Shown in pieces: positions 21,254-32,599 of a stretch of 64,000 nucleotides of DNA; the stretch's first letter is position 1; every line of letters starts with the position of its first letter. Source of the DNA: Peromyscus leucopus (lineage: Eukaryota; Chordata; Mammalia; Rodentia; Cricetidae). The notes under the pieces were generated by a model that was not told the origin of the DNA, did not search any database, and worked only from the letters and a program-made list of their open reading frames with translations. The stretch is taken from contig NC_051070.1 in NCBI RefSeq assembly GCF_004664715.2, positions 41,752,456 through 41,816,455 on the forward strand. Direction: 5' to 3'. A program made the translations under genes and the position numbers.

Positions 21254-22949
21254 GATATGTGATCACAATACATTAGCATCTTGAAGAATAAATAAAAATA
21301 TTACAACAAAAGACATTTTCATTATCAATTGAAGGTAGCTTCTGGTTTAGGGAAGGAGCTTATGTCCATGTCCAGTCTCATTATTTGTCCCCATCTGAAT
21401 TCGATATTGGCAGGCCCCATTCATGTTGGGGCAGCTATATTTTAATTGATTTTCGTAGGCTCTAAATAAAATACTCACTCTTATAAAATAACAAATGATA
21501 AAAATACTTTAGAAACATAAAAGCACCCACTTTGCAAAACAAATAAAAAAAAACTGGAGATATTTTGCAAATAGTAAGTGTAACAAAATTTTTTTCCATA
21601 AAAAAATACTTAAATACTGTAATTCCCAACTAATAACCAATATTTTTTAAAATTAGGTAGAAAGGAATTTGTGTGAGAGGGCAAACCAAAGAGAGAGTCT
21701 ATCAAGGAGTAAGCAATATCACTAATGACCAAAAAGAAATAACTACGCTTAATTCATATCAAGCAGAATGAAAAGTCAATTCAGTGTTTCACCAGAAAGC
21801 ACATCAACTTTTTTTTTAATGCAGCAGAAAAGTAATCAGAATTGTTGGTTCCCAAGAGCATTTAAGCATCACAGGTCTATAGAATGTGCAAACAATTGCA
21901 AAATGGGGAAGAAAGGCTAAAATTGAGGGAATTACAAAAGCAGGGGAAAACACTGAAAGCCATATCACAGAGGGGGTCTGAGGCTGATTGCTAAAATTTG
22001 CCCCGAGTAATTGCTGTACTAGCACAATACATTTGAAATTTCAGAACTTATCAAATTATTTCGTTGAGAAAGCAAATAGCAACAATTTTCTCTTAAATTA
22101 ATTGGACGGCGAAGGCAGAAAGAAAATGCAATACAAGTAATAGGACTGAAAATCATAGATTGTTAGATTTGAAGGAATCTTAAGATAAATACTAACAAAC
22201 AGGCTGGGAGTTGAAACATTTTTCTTTAAACATTGACCCAACCAAAGTAAACTAAGCAAGGGCTCAAATTTTGATGAGTTACTTTATTTATTTTGTATTT
22301 AAAACTGAGAGGTTGAAATGAACAGAAATACAAAGGACCTTTCTTCATTCAAAGTTTGAGCCTGTTGCATACTTGTTTTATTCCATGTGTCTTCTGTGAT
22401 TTTTTTATGCAGAAGATGGTAGACTTAATTTCCAGCTGCATGTGATTAATAATGATGGAAAATTCTCTCATGATTCCCAGCCTATTTATTTAAAAACACT
22501 TAGTGACTGCTCTATGTTTCCCCCCTCTTTAAATTGTTATTAATAGAAGCTGTTCACTCTCATTATGGAAAGCTGTACACTTTATACTGCTATTAGCCTA
22601 TCTATATGACTTTTTCTCTCCCTTTTGCCAAGAAATACTAGCATCTGGATCAATATAATCTGTGATATTATATATGAAAGAAGAGTATGTTGGAACTCAA
22701 TAAATATGGTTCAAATAAAGAATCAAAACTGGTACTAGAAAACAGGATTATAATAAGTATTTTGAAGTCAGATCACACTGGACTAGAAACCCTATTGTTT
22801 CTTAAAAGTAATTTTTAACATTTATCAATTTTTACCCTATATACATTGTTCTGTTTGTCTATTACATTCTACTAAAACTTATATCTTAAAACAGCAGCAG
22901 CTGCTTTCTCCTTAAATGTGCGATCTAAGCACCATTGCCTGGGGGAAAC
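21254..22949. other. Unassigned AT-rich DNA
   Basis: Nothing recognised. No gene, and no repeat that I can name. Confidence 0.45.
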
Positions 22950-23027
22950 AGTTTGCTGTTCCATATACTATCATTTGATGCAACTAAAAGTTTGCTGTTC
23001 CGTATACTATCATTTGATGCAACTAAA
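22950..23027. repeat. 39-bp tandem duplication
   Basis: Copies 22950-22988 and 22989-23027 are identical except for one base (CCATATACT against CCGTATACT). It is a perfect head-to-tail junction and a young local duplication. Confidence 0.97.
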
Positions 23028-26017
23028 AGGTTGGACAACTAGATTTATGGGTAAGTTTATTTTGTACTCCTGTGCAGGGAAGTAGATGCTTGCTGGAATC
23101 TGGTCTATTAGAAAGAGGACCCTCAGGTAGAAAGGGACTCACTGAAACTACAAGTTGGATTCTAATTGCGAGCATCCAAAGAGATATAAGTGGAAACAAT
23201 ATAAGCATGCATAAGCTGAGTCCAGAAGCAGGGTCAGGCATTAGAACAGATTTGGTTGACATCCCTGGGATGCCAGCACTTTTTAGAAGGGAAATGAAAG
23301 AGAGGTAGATCTGGAGAAGAGGGAAGACTGGTGGAGGAATGGGAGGAGTTGAGGGAGGGAAGGCTTCAGTCTGTTTGTATTGCATGAGAGAAGAAAATAT
23401 AAAATATAAAAAGAAAGAACTCCAAATTCAAGAAAATGGGAAACAGATTTTTCTTTTGTAGAGGTTACAATGTTCTAGAAGATCACTCATAGTAGGAGTG
23501 TCAAGTGTTCCACCTGCCACAGTCTGGCATACTCACTTGATCTATGAAACACATTTACTCATCGTCCCATATCTCAAGCCTTATTCCATTACACATCTGC
23601 ATGAACTTCAAAGGAAGGTCTCTATACCTTGTGCAGTTCACCTGTGGAAGATGCTTCATTGATGCAGTGACTCATCTATACTACGTTTGTTGCTGTCACT
23701 TTTTTAGCCATGGTGACCATCTTCCAGTAACTTGCCAAAACGGCAAACACAAAGGGAAAAAGGAGAAGCACTCACTATATGTTTTTTGGGCCTTTATAAA
23801 ACACAGAAATTTCAAACCAGCTACAAACCCTTCTATCTATAAGTATCTCAAAAGCTAGTAAGTTTCCTATGAATTATATATTTTTTCTTTGGAATTTAAA
23901 TATTTGGAGTTTTTCTGTTTATTTTTACTTTCTTATAAGACATCCCAAAATATGTTTGCTTATAAGAACAACAAAATTTTTTGACGAGTCTGAATTTGGA
24001 ATCTGCCATATCAAGTCAGATGTTGGGGACTAAGATCATCCTGTCTCCTCATAAATGTATACTCTGTTAATTTTTCTGAAGGCTGAGGATTTTGCTGGGA
24101 CTGTCTGGCAAACAGTTACACTGTACTCAGAATTTGACTTGTCTTCCTTTATACTAAAGATTGTCTTGTTCCAACTTGGGGTCTCCTGAGTTACAGTAGC
24201 ACAAAAGGGAGTCCATTGGCCATTTATAATCCATTTGAAAAACTATGCATCACTTTTGCTTCGTTTTAAAAATGAATATCAAGATGTCAAAGTTCTAGAT
24301 GAGTATATAGGCTAAGAATTACTATTACCAGTTCTGTAAAATGTAATCTGGCATATTCAAAATTTAAATGTAATTTAATACTGTATTGGATTTTGAAATC
24401 TTTAGTATCCCTGTATTATGGGTGAGGCAGTTGATTCTCATACAGTGACTTACACAAGCTCATACAAATTTAGCAAATGTCAACATCACAATACAAACCC
24501 TGTTTGTCTGAATAAGTGCCTGCAATTACTCCTTTGTGTGGTTCTATAAGTACAGGTTGAATTATCTAATTTCATCAAGTAAAGGAAGATTGGTTTATCT
24601 CTTTTCTTTAAGTTCTAAAATAAGAATAAATGTGATAAGTTGAAAGTATTTAAAAAGTTATCAATAGTGCTAATAACAGTAACATATTAAGAAGAAGAAG
24701 GATTTTGTTTTCCAGTATTTGAGTGATGTGTTTCAAAACTCACATTTGAAACACAGCAAAACTGGTATAAATAATATTTATAAATTGTCTTTGAAACGGC
24801 TTGGAAATTATTGCAAGAGGAACGAATAGGCAATTGTTATGTACTTTAAAGAATATTAAGCAATCTGTAATCTAGATCTCATTGTAACTTCAGGTAGGTT
24901 GCTGTTTATTCAAAGGCAGTCTAAGTAAATGCCAAAATACCACAATGAAATATTCATGGATGAGTCTGTATATGTGTTTTTAGACTTTATTTTCAGTCAT
25001 CTTTAAAGGAAAATTCTGGGTAAAAGACTATCACTAGATTTAAGAGTAAGATTGTTCATAAACACAGAAAAATATTGCTGTTTGCAACATAAAATAATGA
25101 ATCATATCTGTCACTAATACTCAAAATTTAGAGAGGCACCCCCCAGTCAAATTCAATGATTTTGTGTACTGTTTTGCTGTAAGTATTCAAACAATACTTT
25201 AAGATGATTAGATAAATGTTCTTTTTACTTCATTGTTTAGTTACTCCCATTGTTTTATATGGACATGGGGTATTCACATTGACACTTTGTGTCAATTCAT
25301 GCAGCTTCTCAACCCTGCTGTGAGCTTGGAACACTGACTCCAAGTACTGCACAAATCAACCTGTGTTATTCTGCTTCAAATACAACTGAAATCAGCAACA
25401 GTATCATCAAGGACAAGAAGAATAAAGTCCTGAACTCACTTCCTCTTCTGCCTTCTATGGTGACTCTGGGTACTTAACATTACTCATCATCTTCCATAAA
25501 GCTTTCCTTCCCGTAAAGTTGTCTTCTCTAGAGTTTCGTGATTGTTCCTTCCCCTGATTTTTCTGACCCACCAAATATTTATCTCTTATTGGTAATAGAG
25601 GACATTGCTATATTCTGTTAAATATGAAGGAAACTAATCTAATGTGGAAAACAGCAGAGAAGTTCCTAGCAATAATAACGTAATGTGTACCCTGAAAGAG
25701 GAATGCATGGGATATTAGAGGGGAAAGTGGTTTTGAAATGGTTCTTAAATCATTGGTGACATTAACAAACACTTTTAAAATAATCTATTACTTGTTAAAC
25801 TCTAGTAAGTATATCACATGGTAAACTTAGAATAACATCGAGCTGAGAGCAGAATATTAATAATCCATGAAGAAAAGTACTCAAGGAAAGAAAAGTACCA
25901 ATGTACAAGGACATTACCAATCTCTTAAAAAATTGTCTTGTAACAGCAGTGGAAAATCTTGTGAGATTTTGTGAAACTCAAAGGAATAACGGTAATGATA
26001 AGGAATATTCTTATGGC
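23028..26017. other. Mostly unassigned DNA; possible short L1 tail at 23040-23420
   Basis: The region 23280-23410 (GAGAAGAGGGAAGACTGGTGG, GGAGTTGAGGGAGGGAAGG, then an A-rich stretch) has the look of an L1 3' UTR and tail, but I cannot place it firmly. The rest, up to the provirus, shows no gene or clear repeat. Confidence 0.35.
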
Positions 26018-26364
26018 TGTTGCTGGAGAGCTTCTCTCCATGTTTCACCAAACGCCGCAGTTCCACAATTCACATATAAAATAATCACTCAGACACTTAT
26101 AATATTTATAAACTGTATGGCCGTGGCAGGCTTCTTGCTAACTGTTCTTTTATCTTAAATTAACCCATTTCTATAAATCTATACCTTGCCACGTGGCTGG
26201 TGGCTTACCGGCGTCTTGACATGCTGCTTATCCTGGCGGTGGCTGCAGTGTCTCTCCCCTCTTCTTCCTGTTTCCCCAATTCTCCTCTCTCCTTGTCCTG
26301 CCTACACTTCCTGTCTGGTCACTGGCCATCAGTGTTTTATTTATATAGAACGATATCCACAGCA
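26018..26364 (-). repeat. 3' LTR of the mys-like provirus
   Basis: Partner of 28466-28812: same length, same ends, about 15 substitutions by hand count. The short minus frames seen in both LTRs are shadows. Confidence 0.92.
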
Positions 26365-26386
26365 CTTCCCCTTTTCTTCTTTTTTT
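26365..26386 (-). promoter_or_regulatory. Polypurine tract
   Basis: A run of 22 purines on the minus strand (an A7 start, then GAAGAAAAGGGGAAG) directly abuts the 3' LTR. This is the plus-strand primer site for reverse transcription. Its uninterrupted state fits a fairly recent insertion. Confidence 0.9.
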
Positions 26387-28445
26387 AAAAAGGAAGGTTT
26401 TAACTTTAATATGGTAAAATTACATATAACAAAACAATTATCAAGCAAGAATTGCAGTTACAATATTAAAGATGTCCTATCTATCTTATATTTGTGAGTT
26501 TAAGGTTTTATATCTAACTTATCTTTTATCATAATTGAGGAAATTACAACTATCTAGTCTTCAACCATATCAAAGACCTGAGAAGGAACATAATGGTACC
26601 TGAGAAATGGTAAATGGATGCAAGCAACTTTCGGGAATCTTGCAAAAGTAGACCAAGACAGCTGGCAGCCTGGACAGTCACCTAATGTTTCTCAGCATTG
26701 TTGGTGCATTTAAATTGGCTACAGGCCTAGAGTATCTGACAGACCATTTTCAGAAGCAGGAATTCTGAGAGACCATCTTACCCTGTCTTGGCAGAGTACA
26801 GTGGTCGCTTTCCTTGTGTCCTGCTTGTCCAGAAAGGAGAGCATTGCATTTGTACTGTCAGCCATCAAGGCAAGGGCAGTTCTTTGCCCAGTAGGCCATT
26901 TTGTGCCAAGAAGACAAACTTCCAAATGGAAATGTCTTAGAAGTCCAACATTCTCTCGGGATCAATTGGTGGAGCCAGGAGCAATTGTGTCTCACGTCAA
27001 CAGAATTTTAAGTTATTTAAATGCCATATTCTCTAGGTCTATGAAGTGTTTGAAGATTACCTATCTATCTGAAATATATCTATGTATACCTAGAAGACTT
27101 AACTAACATGGCTACAGATAGGCTTATCATAGATTACTAATTATTAATCTATTTTTTAATTATCCATTACAATTTTAAATGAGTTACATAAACATAATAC
27201 CTCAAACAAGAATAGAAGTATATATATATATATACAGTATAACAAAATTAACTTCAAGTTTGTATCAATAAACTAAAATCTATACCAATGTAAAACATTT
27301 TAAACAAGTTGTTCTTTAAAAGTAGGTTAATTAATCTACCCTTTTATCTTATCATCTCTATATCTTCCTATATATCTATATCATATCCCCTTTTCTTTTT
27401 TAGAAAGAGATCACATTCATAATCAACCTGTTTTAAATAAAAATAATGTTTTTTTCTCTGTCCCACACCAGAGGGCTCTTCTGTTTTGGGATATAAGAGT
27501 CTCTTAACCATTTTTTTTTAAAGCAATATGTCTGGGTTTAGAGGGGGAGTGAGCCAATTCCACCTCTAAAGCCAGCTTGGTATATTTGGGAATTTGGGCG
27601 TAGTATCTCTTACTACTTCCTGTTGGAGGGGGGTGCTGTATCTTATGGGGACACAAAGAAAATTTTAGGCCTATGGGGCAGTCCGTGAGTCTGTATTGTG
27701 TGAACCAGTTGCCTTGAAACCACTCTGGATGTTGGATCATCTGGGCCGTGGTGTTTTCAGAGAACTTTCAGGGGGTCTTGGCTGGCGAAACCTGATGTAT
27801 CTTAATCTGGAACAAATCCACAGCCTCTGACTTTCTGTGAAAACAAAAGCAGAACCTCTTTTCCAAAGCAACATATCCTTAAATCCAAATTTTGAAGTCA
27901 AGGTACCTTTAAAATATACATTTTGGCATAACTCAACAGCTTTTGCAATCAAATGTTTTTCTTTAGTTACGAATATCAAAGAGAACATAATCCAGATTCT
28001 CTGTGTGGTAGCCATCTTTACATGGCTTATTTTTTATATTACCTTGAGCCTATTGCTTTAAACTGCACCATTCTAAGACTGAAAAGGCGCAGTGGCTGCT
28101 GGCTCTGCCCATTTCAGCTTACCAGCATGGCGTTTTCCGCCAGTTCTGTGAGTCATCAAGTCTCAGAAACAGTGGGTCTAAGCTTTTATCAAAGCAGCGT
28201 GTAGCCCAGAAACCTTTTATATATATATACTAGTAAAGACTAAATCTACCCCACAGTGTAATGTGCCGCTGGTAGACACCTCATTACCGCCATACTGCTG
28301 GTCAAATGCAAACGCCAGGAACCCGCCAGTAGTTCAAACCTGTGTTTTGCAGCGTCTACCTGCCTATATGAGACAAGAAGCAGGAACCTGGTTTTGGCTC
28401 TGTTTAGAATTGGTTATTAAATATTCTTAGGTTTAAGGTGGAAAC
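26387..28445 (-). mobile_element. Non-coding interior of the mys-like provirus
   Basis: The 2.1-kb interior lies between primer site and polypurine tract. Two minus frames follow each other with a 4-bp overlap (28015-27737, 92 codons; 27740-27504, 78 codons), and a third (26925-26719) is separate. None has a retroviral zinc knuckle, protease DSG/DTG or RT YxDD motif that I can see. The interior has an AT-rich half (27050-27450) and a more balanced half. Either the frames are decayed or the element is non-coding. Confidence 0.75.
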
Positions 28446-28463
28446 TCGAGCCGTTGGGTGCCA
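28446..28463 (-). promoter_or_regulatory. Primer binding site, tRNA-Lys type
   Basis: Two bases downstream of the 5' LTR the minus strand reads TGGCACCCAACGGCTCGA. The first 12 bases match the classical Lys-1,2 primer site (TGGCGCCCAACG) with one change; the last six match poorly. This is where a host tRNA would prime minus-strand DNA synthesis. It supports an ERVK (class II) origin. Confidence 0.8.
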
Positions 28464-28465
28464 TT

Positions 28466-28812
28466 TGTTGCTTGAGAGCTTCCCTCCAGGTTTCACCAAA
28501 CCCTGCAGTCCCACAATCCACATATAAAATAATCACTCAGACACTTATAATATTTATAAACTGTATGGCCGTCGCAGGCTTCTTGCTAACTGTTCTTTTA
28601 TCTTAAATTAACCCATTTCTATAAATCTATACCTTGCCACGTGGCTGGTGGCTTACCGGCGTCTTGACATGCTGCTTGCCCTGGCAGTGGCTGCAGTGTC
28701 TCCCCCTCCTTCTTCCTGTTTCCCCAATTCTCCTCTCTCCTTGTCCTACCTACACTTCCTGTCTGGTCACTGGCCATCAGTGTTTTATTTATATAGAACG
28801 ATATCCACAGCA
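28466..28812 (-). repeat. 5' LTR of the mys-like provirus
   Basis: Begins TGCTGTGGATATC and ends CAAGCAACA on the minus strand. Near its start is TATATAAATAAAAC; GTTTATAAATATTATAAG lies further in. It differs from the partner LTR by base substitutions only; I see no indel. The pair has not recombined to a solo LTR, unlike most LTRs in this window. Confidence 0.92.
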
Positions 28813-29551
28813 CATGGCAAACTTCTCTTCTTTAGGTTAAAAATTTCATAACTATCCCGTGAAGATTTTGTGCTAAATCTTACCTTGCCATTCATGATAC
28901 TCTTCAATGTCCATCTCTTTTAATGTTTAGAAGGAGCAATCATTTTAGTTTAGTGTACACTATATTGTACTTATTTATTTTATGTATCCTTCTTGAACTT
29001 TGTTTAGAATGTCAAATATATAATGAACTATATATTTCTATATTCAGTACCTTTAAAATAGTTTTAGACAGAGAGTGGATGCTCAATTAATATTTGGTAG
29101 AATAATTAGTTGTGGCACTGGGTAGTAGTGCTCACCTGTAATGCCAGTGCTTGGTAGGCAGAGGCAGGAAAATTGCCACATGTTATAAGAAAGCCTGATT
29201 AGCATAGTGACTTTTCATTCAGCATTACTCTTTATTTGCATATTCATTTGCTTAGCTATTCATTTGCCATGGTACTCTGATTGCTTTCCCCAATGCTCCA
29301 TGGCATCTGCTGGGTTCATAAGGAGTCTAAAATCTGTCAGAGCATGATGCTGTTATGCATGGTCTTTGTTTTCTCTCTCTGGTATAATTAATTACTCTGA
29401 TTTTGATCTTCAAGTTGCTTATGTGTTTGCTTTATACTTCAGTTTTTGATATCTGCTATTTTATGTTCTTTAATTTATTAGATAACTGTTACTTATTGCT
29501 TCTCTCTCAACTGAATATATATCTTGGATATTAGCTTCTTTTGATAGTATT
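28813..29551. other. Unassigned DNA with a possible B1 fragment at 29110-29180
   Basis: The segment GTGGCACTGGGTAGTAGTGCTCACCTGTAATGCCAGTGCTTGG, followed by GCAGAGGCAGG, looks like a degraded plus-strand B1. The remainder is unassigned, apart from 29205-29400, which is half of a diverged direct repeat described under the entry at 29205. Confidence 0.45.
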
Positions 29552-29584
29552 CTTTATCTGTCTATCTATCTCTCTGTCTGTCTG

Positions 29585-29677
<93 letters not shown>
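29552..29677. repeat. Compound (TCTA)n(TC)n(TG)n microsatellite
   Basis: TCTA-type units pass into about 22 TC units and then about 27 TG units (29623-29677). Simple sequence; the frames in it are not proteins. Confidence 0.96.
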
Positions 29678-29680
<3 letters not shown>

Positions 29681-29741
29681 TATGTGCATGCTACCAACTC
29701 CTGTGCCTGTGGGACTTCACACTTCAAATGCTTAGCTTGAT

Positions 29742-29896
29742 TTTTGTTGTTGCTTTCGAGACAAGGTTTCTCTGTGTAGCTTTGGAGCCTGTCCTGGAAC
29801 TTACTCTGTAGACTAGGCTGGCCTCAGACTCAGAGAAATCTGCCTGCTTCTACCTCTCAAATGCTGAGGTTAAAGGAATGTGCCACCATTGCCCTG
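29742..29896 (-). repeat. SINE B1, antisense
   Basis: GTTTCGAGAC-like start (CTTTCGAGACAAGG), TCTCTGTGTAGCTTTGG, CCAGG-like CTAGGCTGGCCTC, and a TTAAAGGAATGTGCCACCA end read as a B1 on the minus strand. It is moderately diverged. Confidence 0.9.
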
Positions 29897-30485
29897 TCTT
29901 TAACTTGACTTTATAAAACATCTTAACATAACCTCTTCATAAAAATTTTCATAAAAATTACACACTATAAAACATTCCCATGAATTTCCCTTCTTTAAAT
30001 TAACCATGTAAAAATTGAGTAAGATTGACGTTGGGTGACTTTTTTGATCCCAGAAAATAATAAATCCCTTGTCCTTGCCATGATTTTCACTTTCCTCATG
30101 ATTACTATCAGAACTCTCACTTTTCATCTGCTCTCTGTTGCTACTGCAAAGTAGCACAGTGTCATTTAGGTCAAATATAAATCAGGGAGTGTAGTAGGAA
30201 CCTGCTCAGCCTCCTCTTTTGCACAGTCTGGCCATCTATCTGTCATGCTCTGACATTCCTCTCTGCCCTTCGCCCCACTATTTCTCCATGTCACTCTTGA
30301 GTGTGATACTTTATTTGCATATACACTCAAGCTCAGCTGTTCATTTCCCTAGTTCTTTGAGCGCTTACCCCAGTTTTTCCAATTGTCTGCTACACACATA
30401 AGACATCTCAAATCTGTTGAAGCATGATTCAATCATACATGACACTCGTTTTCTCTTTCTAGTGTCTTTTACATTACTTTACATG

Positions 30486-31029
30486 TTTTTAAGTCATCTT
30501 GTTTCTTAAAAATAGTAATTTTCTTGTTATCACTTGTTTCTTGGAACATACTTTCAGTCTGGTGATTTGAATTTGCTTGTAAGTTTCATTAGTTCTATTT
30601 AAATTTCTCTCTGATATTGAATCCATTTTTCCTGCTAATATATCAGTGTGGTCTATATTTTATCACATAAGCTATTCCACAAATCAACTAATCATATTTT
30701 ATTATTCTTAATATCTTATCTACACAGAAATATAAGTTATCTATGAAAAGTCTTCTAAGTTATTGTTTGATGACACAAACCTGAGTGGATTTCATTTCAA
30801 TGCTATATTTTATTGCTAAAATATTTAGTTTAGTAGTTCACTCTTACTTTTTAATGAATATATACTCAGGCTTATGCATTTATTTGACTATTTCAAATAC
30901 TAATTAAAATTTCTGTAATTCTAATTTTCATCTCCAACCATGGAGGTTAGCTAGATTAAGGGACTAAGATAGGAGGGAATTGTCTCCCTAGGAGGAGGAA
31001 ATAAAATCTATAGTTATGGTTGAACTTGG
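30486..31029. other. Unassigned AT-rich DNA
   Basis: Nothing recognised. Confidence 0.4.
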
Positions 31030-32066
31030 GAGGTGCTAGAATGGAAAGATCAAATGTGGGAGAGAGATGATAGACTTAAGGTAAGAACTAGAGGGAGGGA
31101 CAAATAAAACTATGTGCCATCTGAGGGGTAGAAAACTATAGCTTTCCAAAGTATATGCATATATGAAGGTGAGTAAAATGGAATCAGCAAATAACAGGAG
31201 AGAGAGATCTCTATCTGGACAAACAACCTACACTATTGCCAATGCTACTGGTTGCTCTCTCAAACTAATAGTACAGGCCTATTATTGTTGACAATACTTA
31301 CACAACTCACTGAGCATGAAGAAGATGAGATCTTGCCTACCTAGAGAATCACCCTCTACTGACAGGGTACTTGAAGATACCAAAGGAGAAAGGTAAACAC
31401 CAAACCAGCTACAAACCCTTCCATCTAAAATTATGATCTGTCTCTAGACACCAGTCAATAGTCAGATAAAACTTAAGGCCCACTCCATGAATTGGAACCC
31501 ATACCCAATACTGCTAGGGTGGTCAAGAACCTGAGATTGTATAGGTCAGTTGCTTAGTGGAAAAGCAAATATTACTATACTTCTAAAAGACAGTAGCAAT
31601 AAAATGATGCCTAGCAGCTTTCTGCTGTACCCATAGATCAGCTTCTTCAGCCATCATCAGAGGAGCTCCACACATGCAGGAAATGAGAAAAAATACTGAG
31701 ATCCACAGCTGGAAAATGTGCAAAGAGTGACCTTGGGATATTTGGGACTAAATGAGATGTCTTTATCAAACTCTCCTCTCAAGGTTCAGGGAACTCTGCA
31801 AGAGGAAGCAGAAAAAACATAAGAGCCAGCAAAGGATGGAATCGACTGAGGAAACAAGGCTATCTTAGTCACAAGAGAGGAATGATCCAGTTGTGAATTC
31901 ACAGAGACTGCAACACAATACACAGAGCCACAATACACAGGAGCCACTTCTAAACCAGAGGCGGCCCTAGTTTTCTGTGTGGAAGTGAACACACGTCCCT
32001 ATCTCTATGCTAAATGCTATCTGACAAAATGAAAATATAGTTTTCTCATGCAGAGTCACACTGGGT

Positions 32067-32197
32067 TGTGGTGATTTTGTGTTCCCCAGTATATTGCGCA
32101 GCCTAATAAACTTTTCTGGGGTCAGAGAACGGAACAGTTACTAGATAGACATAGAGGCCAGAAAATGGCTGTGTGTGTGTGTGTGTGTGTGCGCGCG

Positions 32198-32246
<49 letters not shown>

Positions 32247-32599
32247 CTTTAATCCTAGCATTCCGCAGGCAGAGATCTGTCTGGATCTCTGTGAGTGCAG
32301 AGCACCCTGGAAACAGCCAGGCATGGTGACTCATGCCTTTAATCACAGGAAGTGATTTCAGGAAGCAGAAAGGTATATAAGTTATGAGGAACTAGAGCCT
32401 TTTTAAGCTTTTAGGCTTTCAGCAGTAGTTCAGCTGAGATACATTTAGGTGAGGACTCAGAAGCTTTCAGTCTGAGGAAACTAGATCAGCTGAGGTGAGG
32501 TTGGCTGTAGTTTCTTCTGTCACTCTGATCTTTCAGAATTTACCCCAATAGCTGGCACTGAGTTTTGTATTAATTAGAGCATGTAAAATTCATGTTACA
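32067..32599 (+). repeat. LTR, family A, sense, carrying a Z-DNA-type palindrome
   Basis: It starts TGTGGTGATTTTGTGTTCCCC and ends CATGTTACA. It follows the family-A order: CCTAATAAACTTTTCTGGGG, AGATCTGTCTGGATCTCTGTGAG, CATGCCTTTAATCAC, AGGTATATAAGTTATGAGG (TATA-like) and CTCTGATCTTTCAG. The copy is unusual because the spot where the others have GGTGGCACAC is replaced by a 75-bp alternating tract. No exact TSD was found (CTGGGT against TTGAAT), so the ends may have decayed. Confidence 0.88.
32170..32244. repeat. Alternating purine-pyrimidine palindrome (GT)10(GC)8(AC)19
   Basis: An uninterrupted alternating run: T then ten GT units (32171-32190), eight GC units (32191-32206), nineteen AC units (32207-32244). 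The GT arm is the reverse complement of the AC arm, so at least 56 bp form a perfect palindrome centred on the GC block. Such DNA is a textbook candidate for Z-DNA and for cruciform extrusion. It also produces spurious Cys-Val and Thr-His repeat frames. Confidence 0.97.

Larger units (their letters stand above)
26018..28812 (-). mobile_element. Complete non-autonomous ERVK-like provirus (mys-like), 2.8 kb
   Basis: The element has two 347-bp LTRs in direct orientation (26018-26364 and 28466-28812), a primer binding site next to the 5' LTR, a polypurine tract next to the 3' LTR, and flanks TATGGC (26012-26017) and CATGGC (28813-28818), a 6-bp TSD with one change. It is transcribed on the minus strand. 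By hand count the LTRs differ at about 15 of 347 positions. The 2.1-kb interior has no recognisable gag, pro, pol or env and only short frames, so it would need enzymes from another virus. Total length 2795 bp, LTR size, TSD length and lack of coding resemble what I recall of mys elements of Peromyscus; this needs a sequence comparison. Confidence 0.92.
29205..30485 (+). repeat. Diverged direct repeat pair of unknown family
   Basis: Segments 29220-29400 and 30300-30480 align in the same order: ACT(C)TTTATTTGCATAT, AGCT(A/G)TTCATTT, CTTACCCCA / CTTTCCCCA, AAATCTGT(C/T)(A/G)(A/G)AGCATGAT, then GTTTTCTCT(C/T)TCT. They are clearly homologous but old, and I cannot match them to a family. They are either two copies of an unnamed repeat or an ancient duplication. 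Confidence 0.6.

Noticed and set aside
26018..28812. Segmental duplication as the reason for the two 347-bp repeats
   Set aside because: TG...CA ends, primer site, polypurine tract and flanking 6-bp duplication together identify a provirus.
32067..32599. 6-bp TSD for the family-A LTR at 32067
   Set aside because: Flanks CTGGGT and TTGAAT do not match; I left the ends as approximate.
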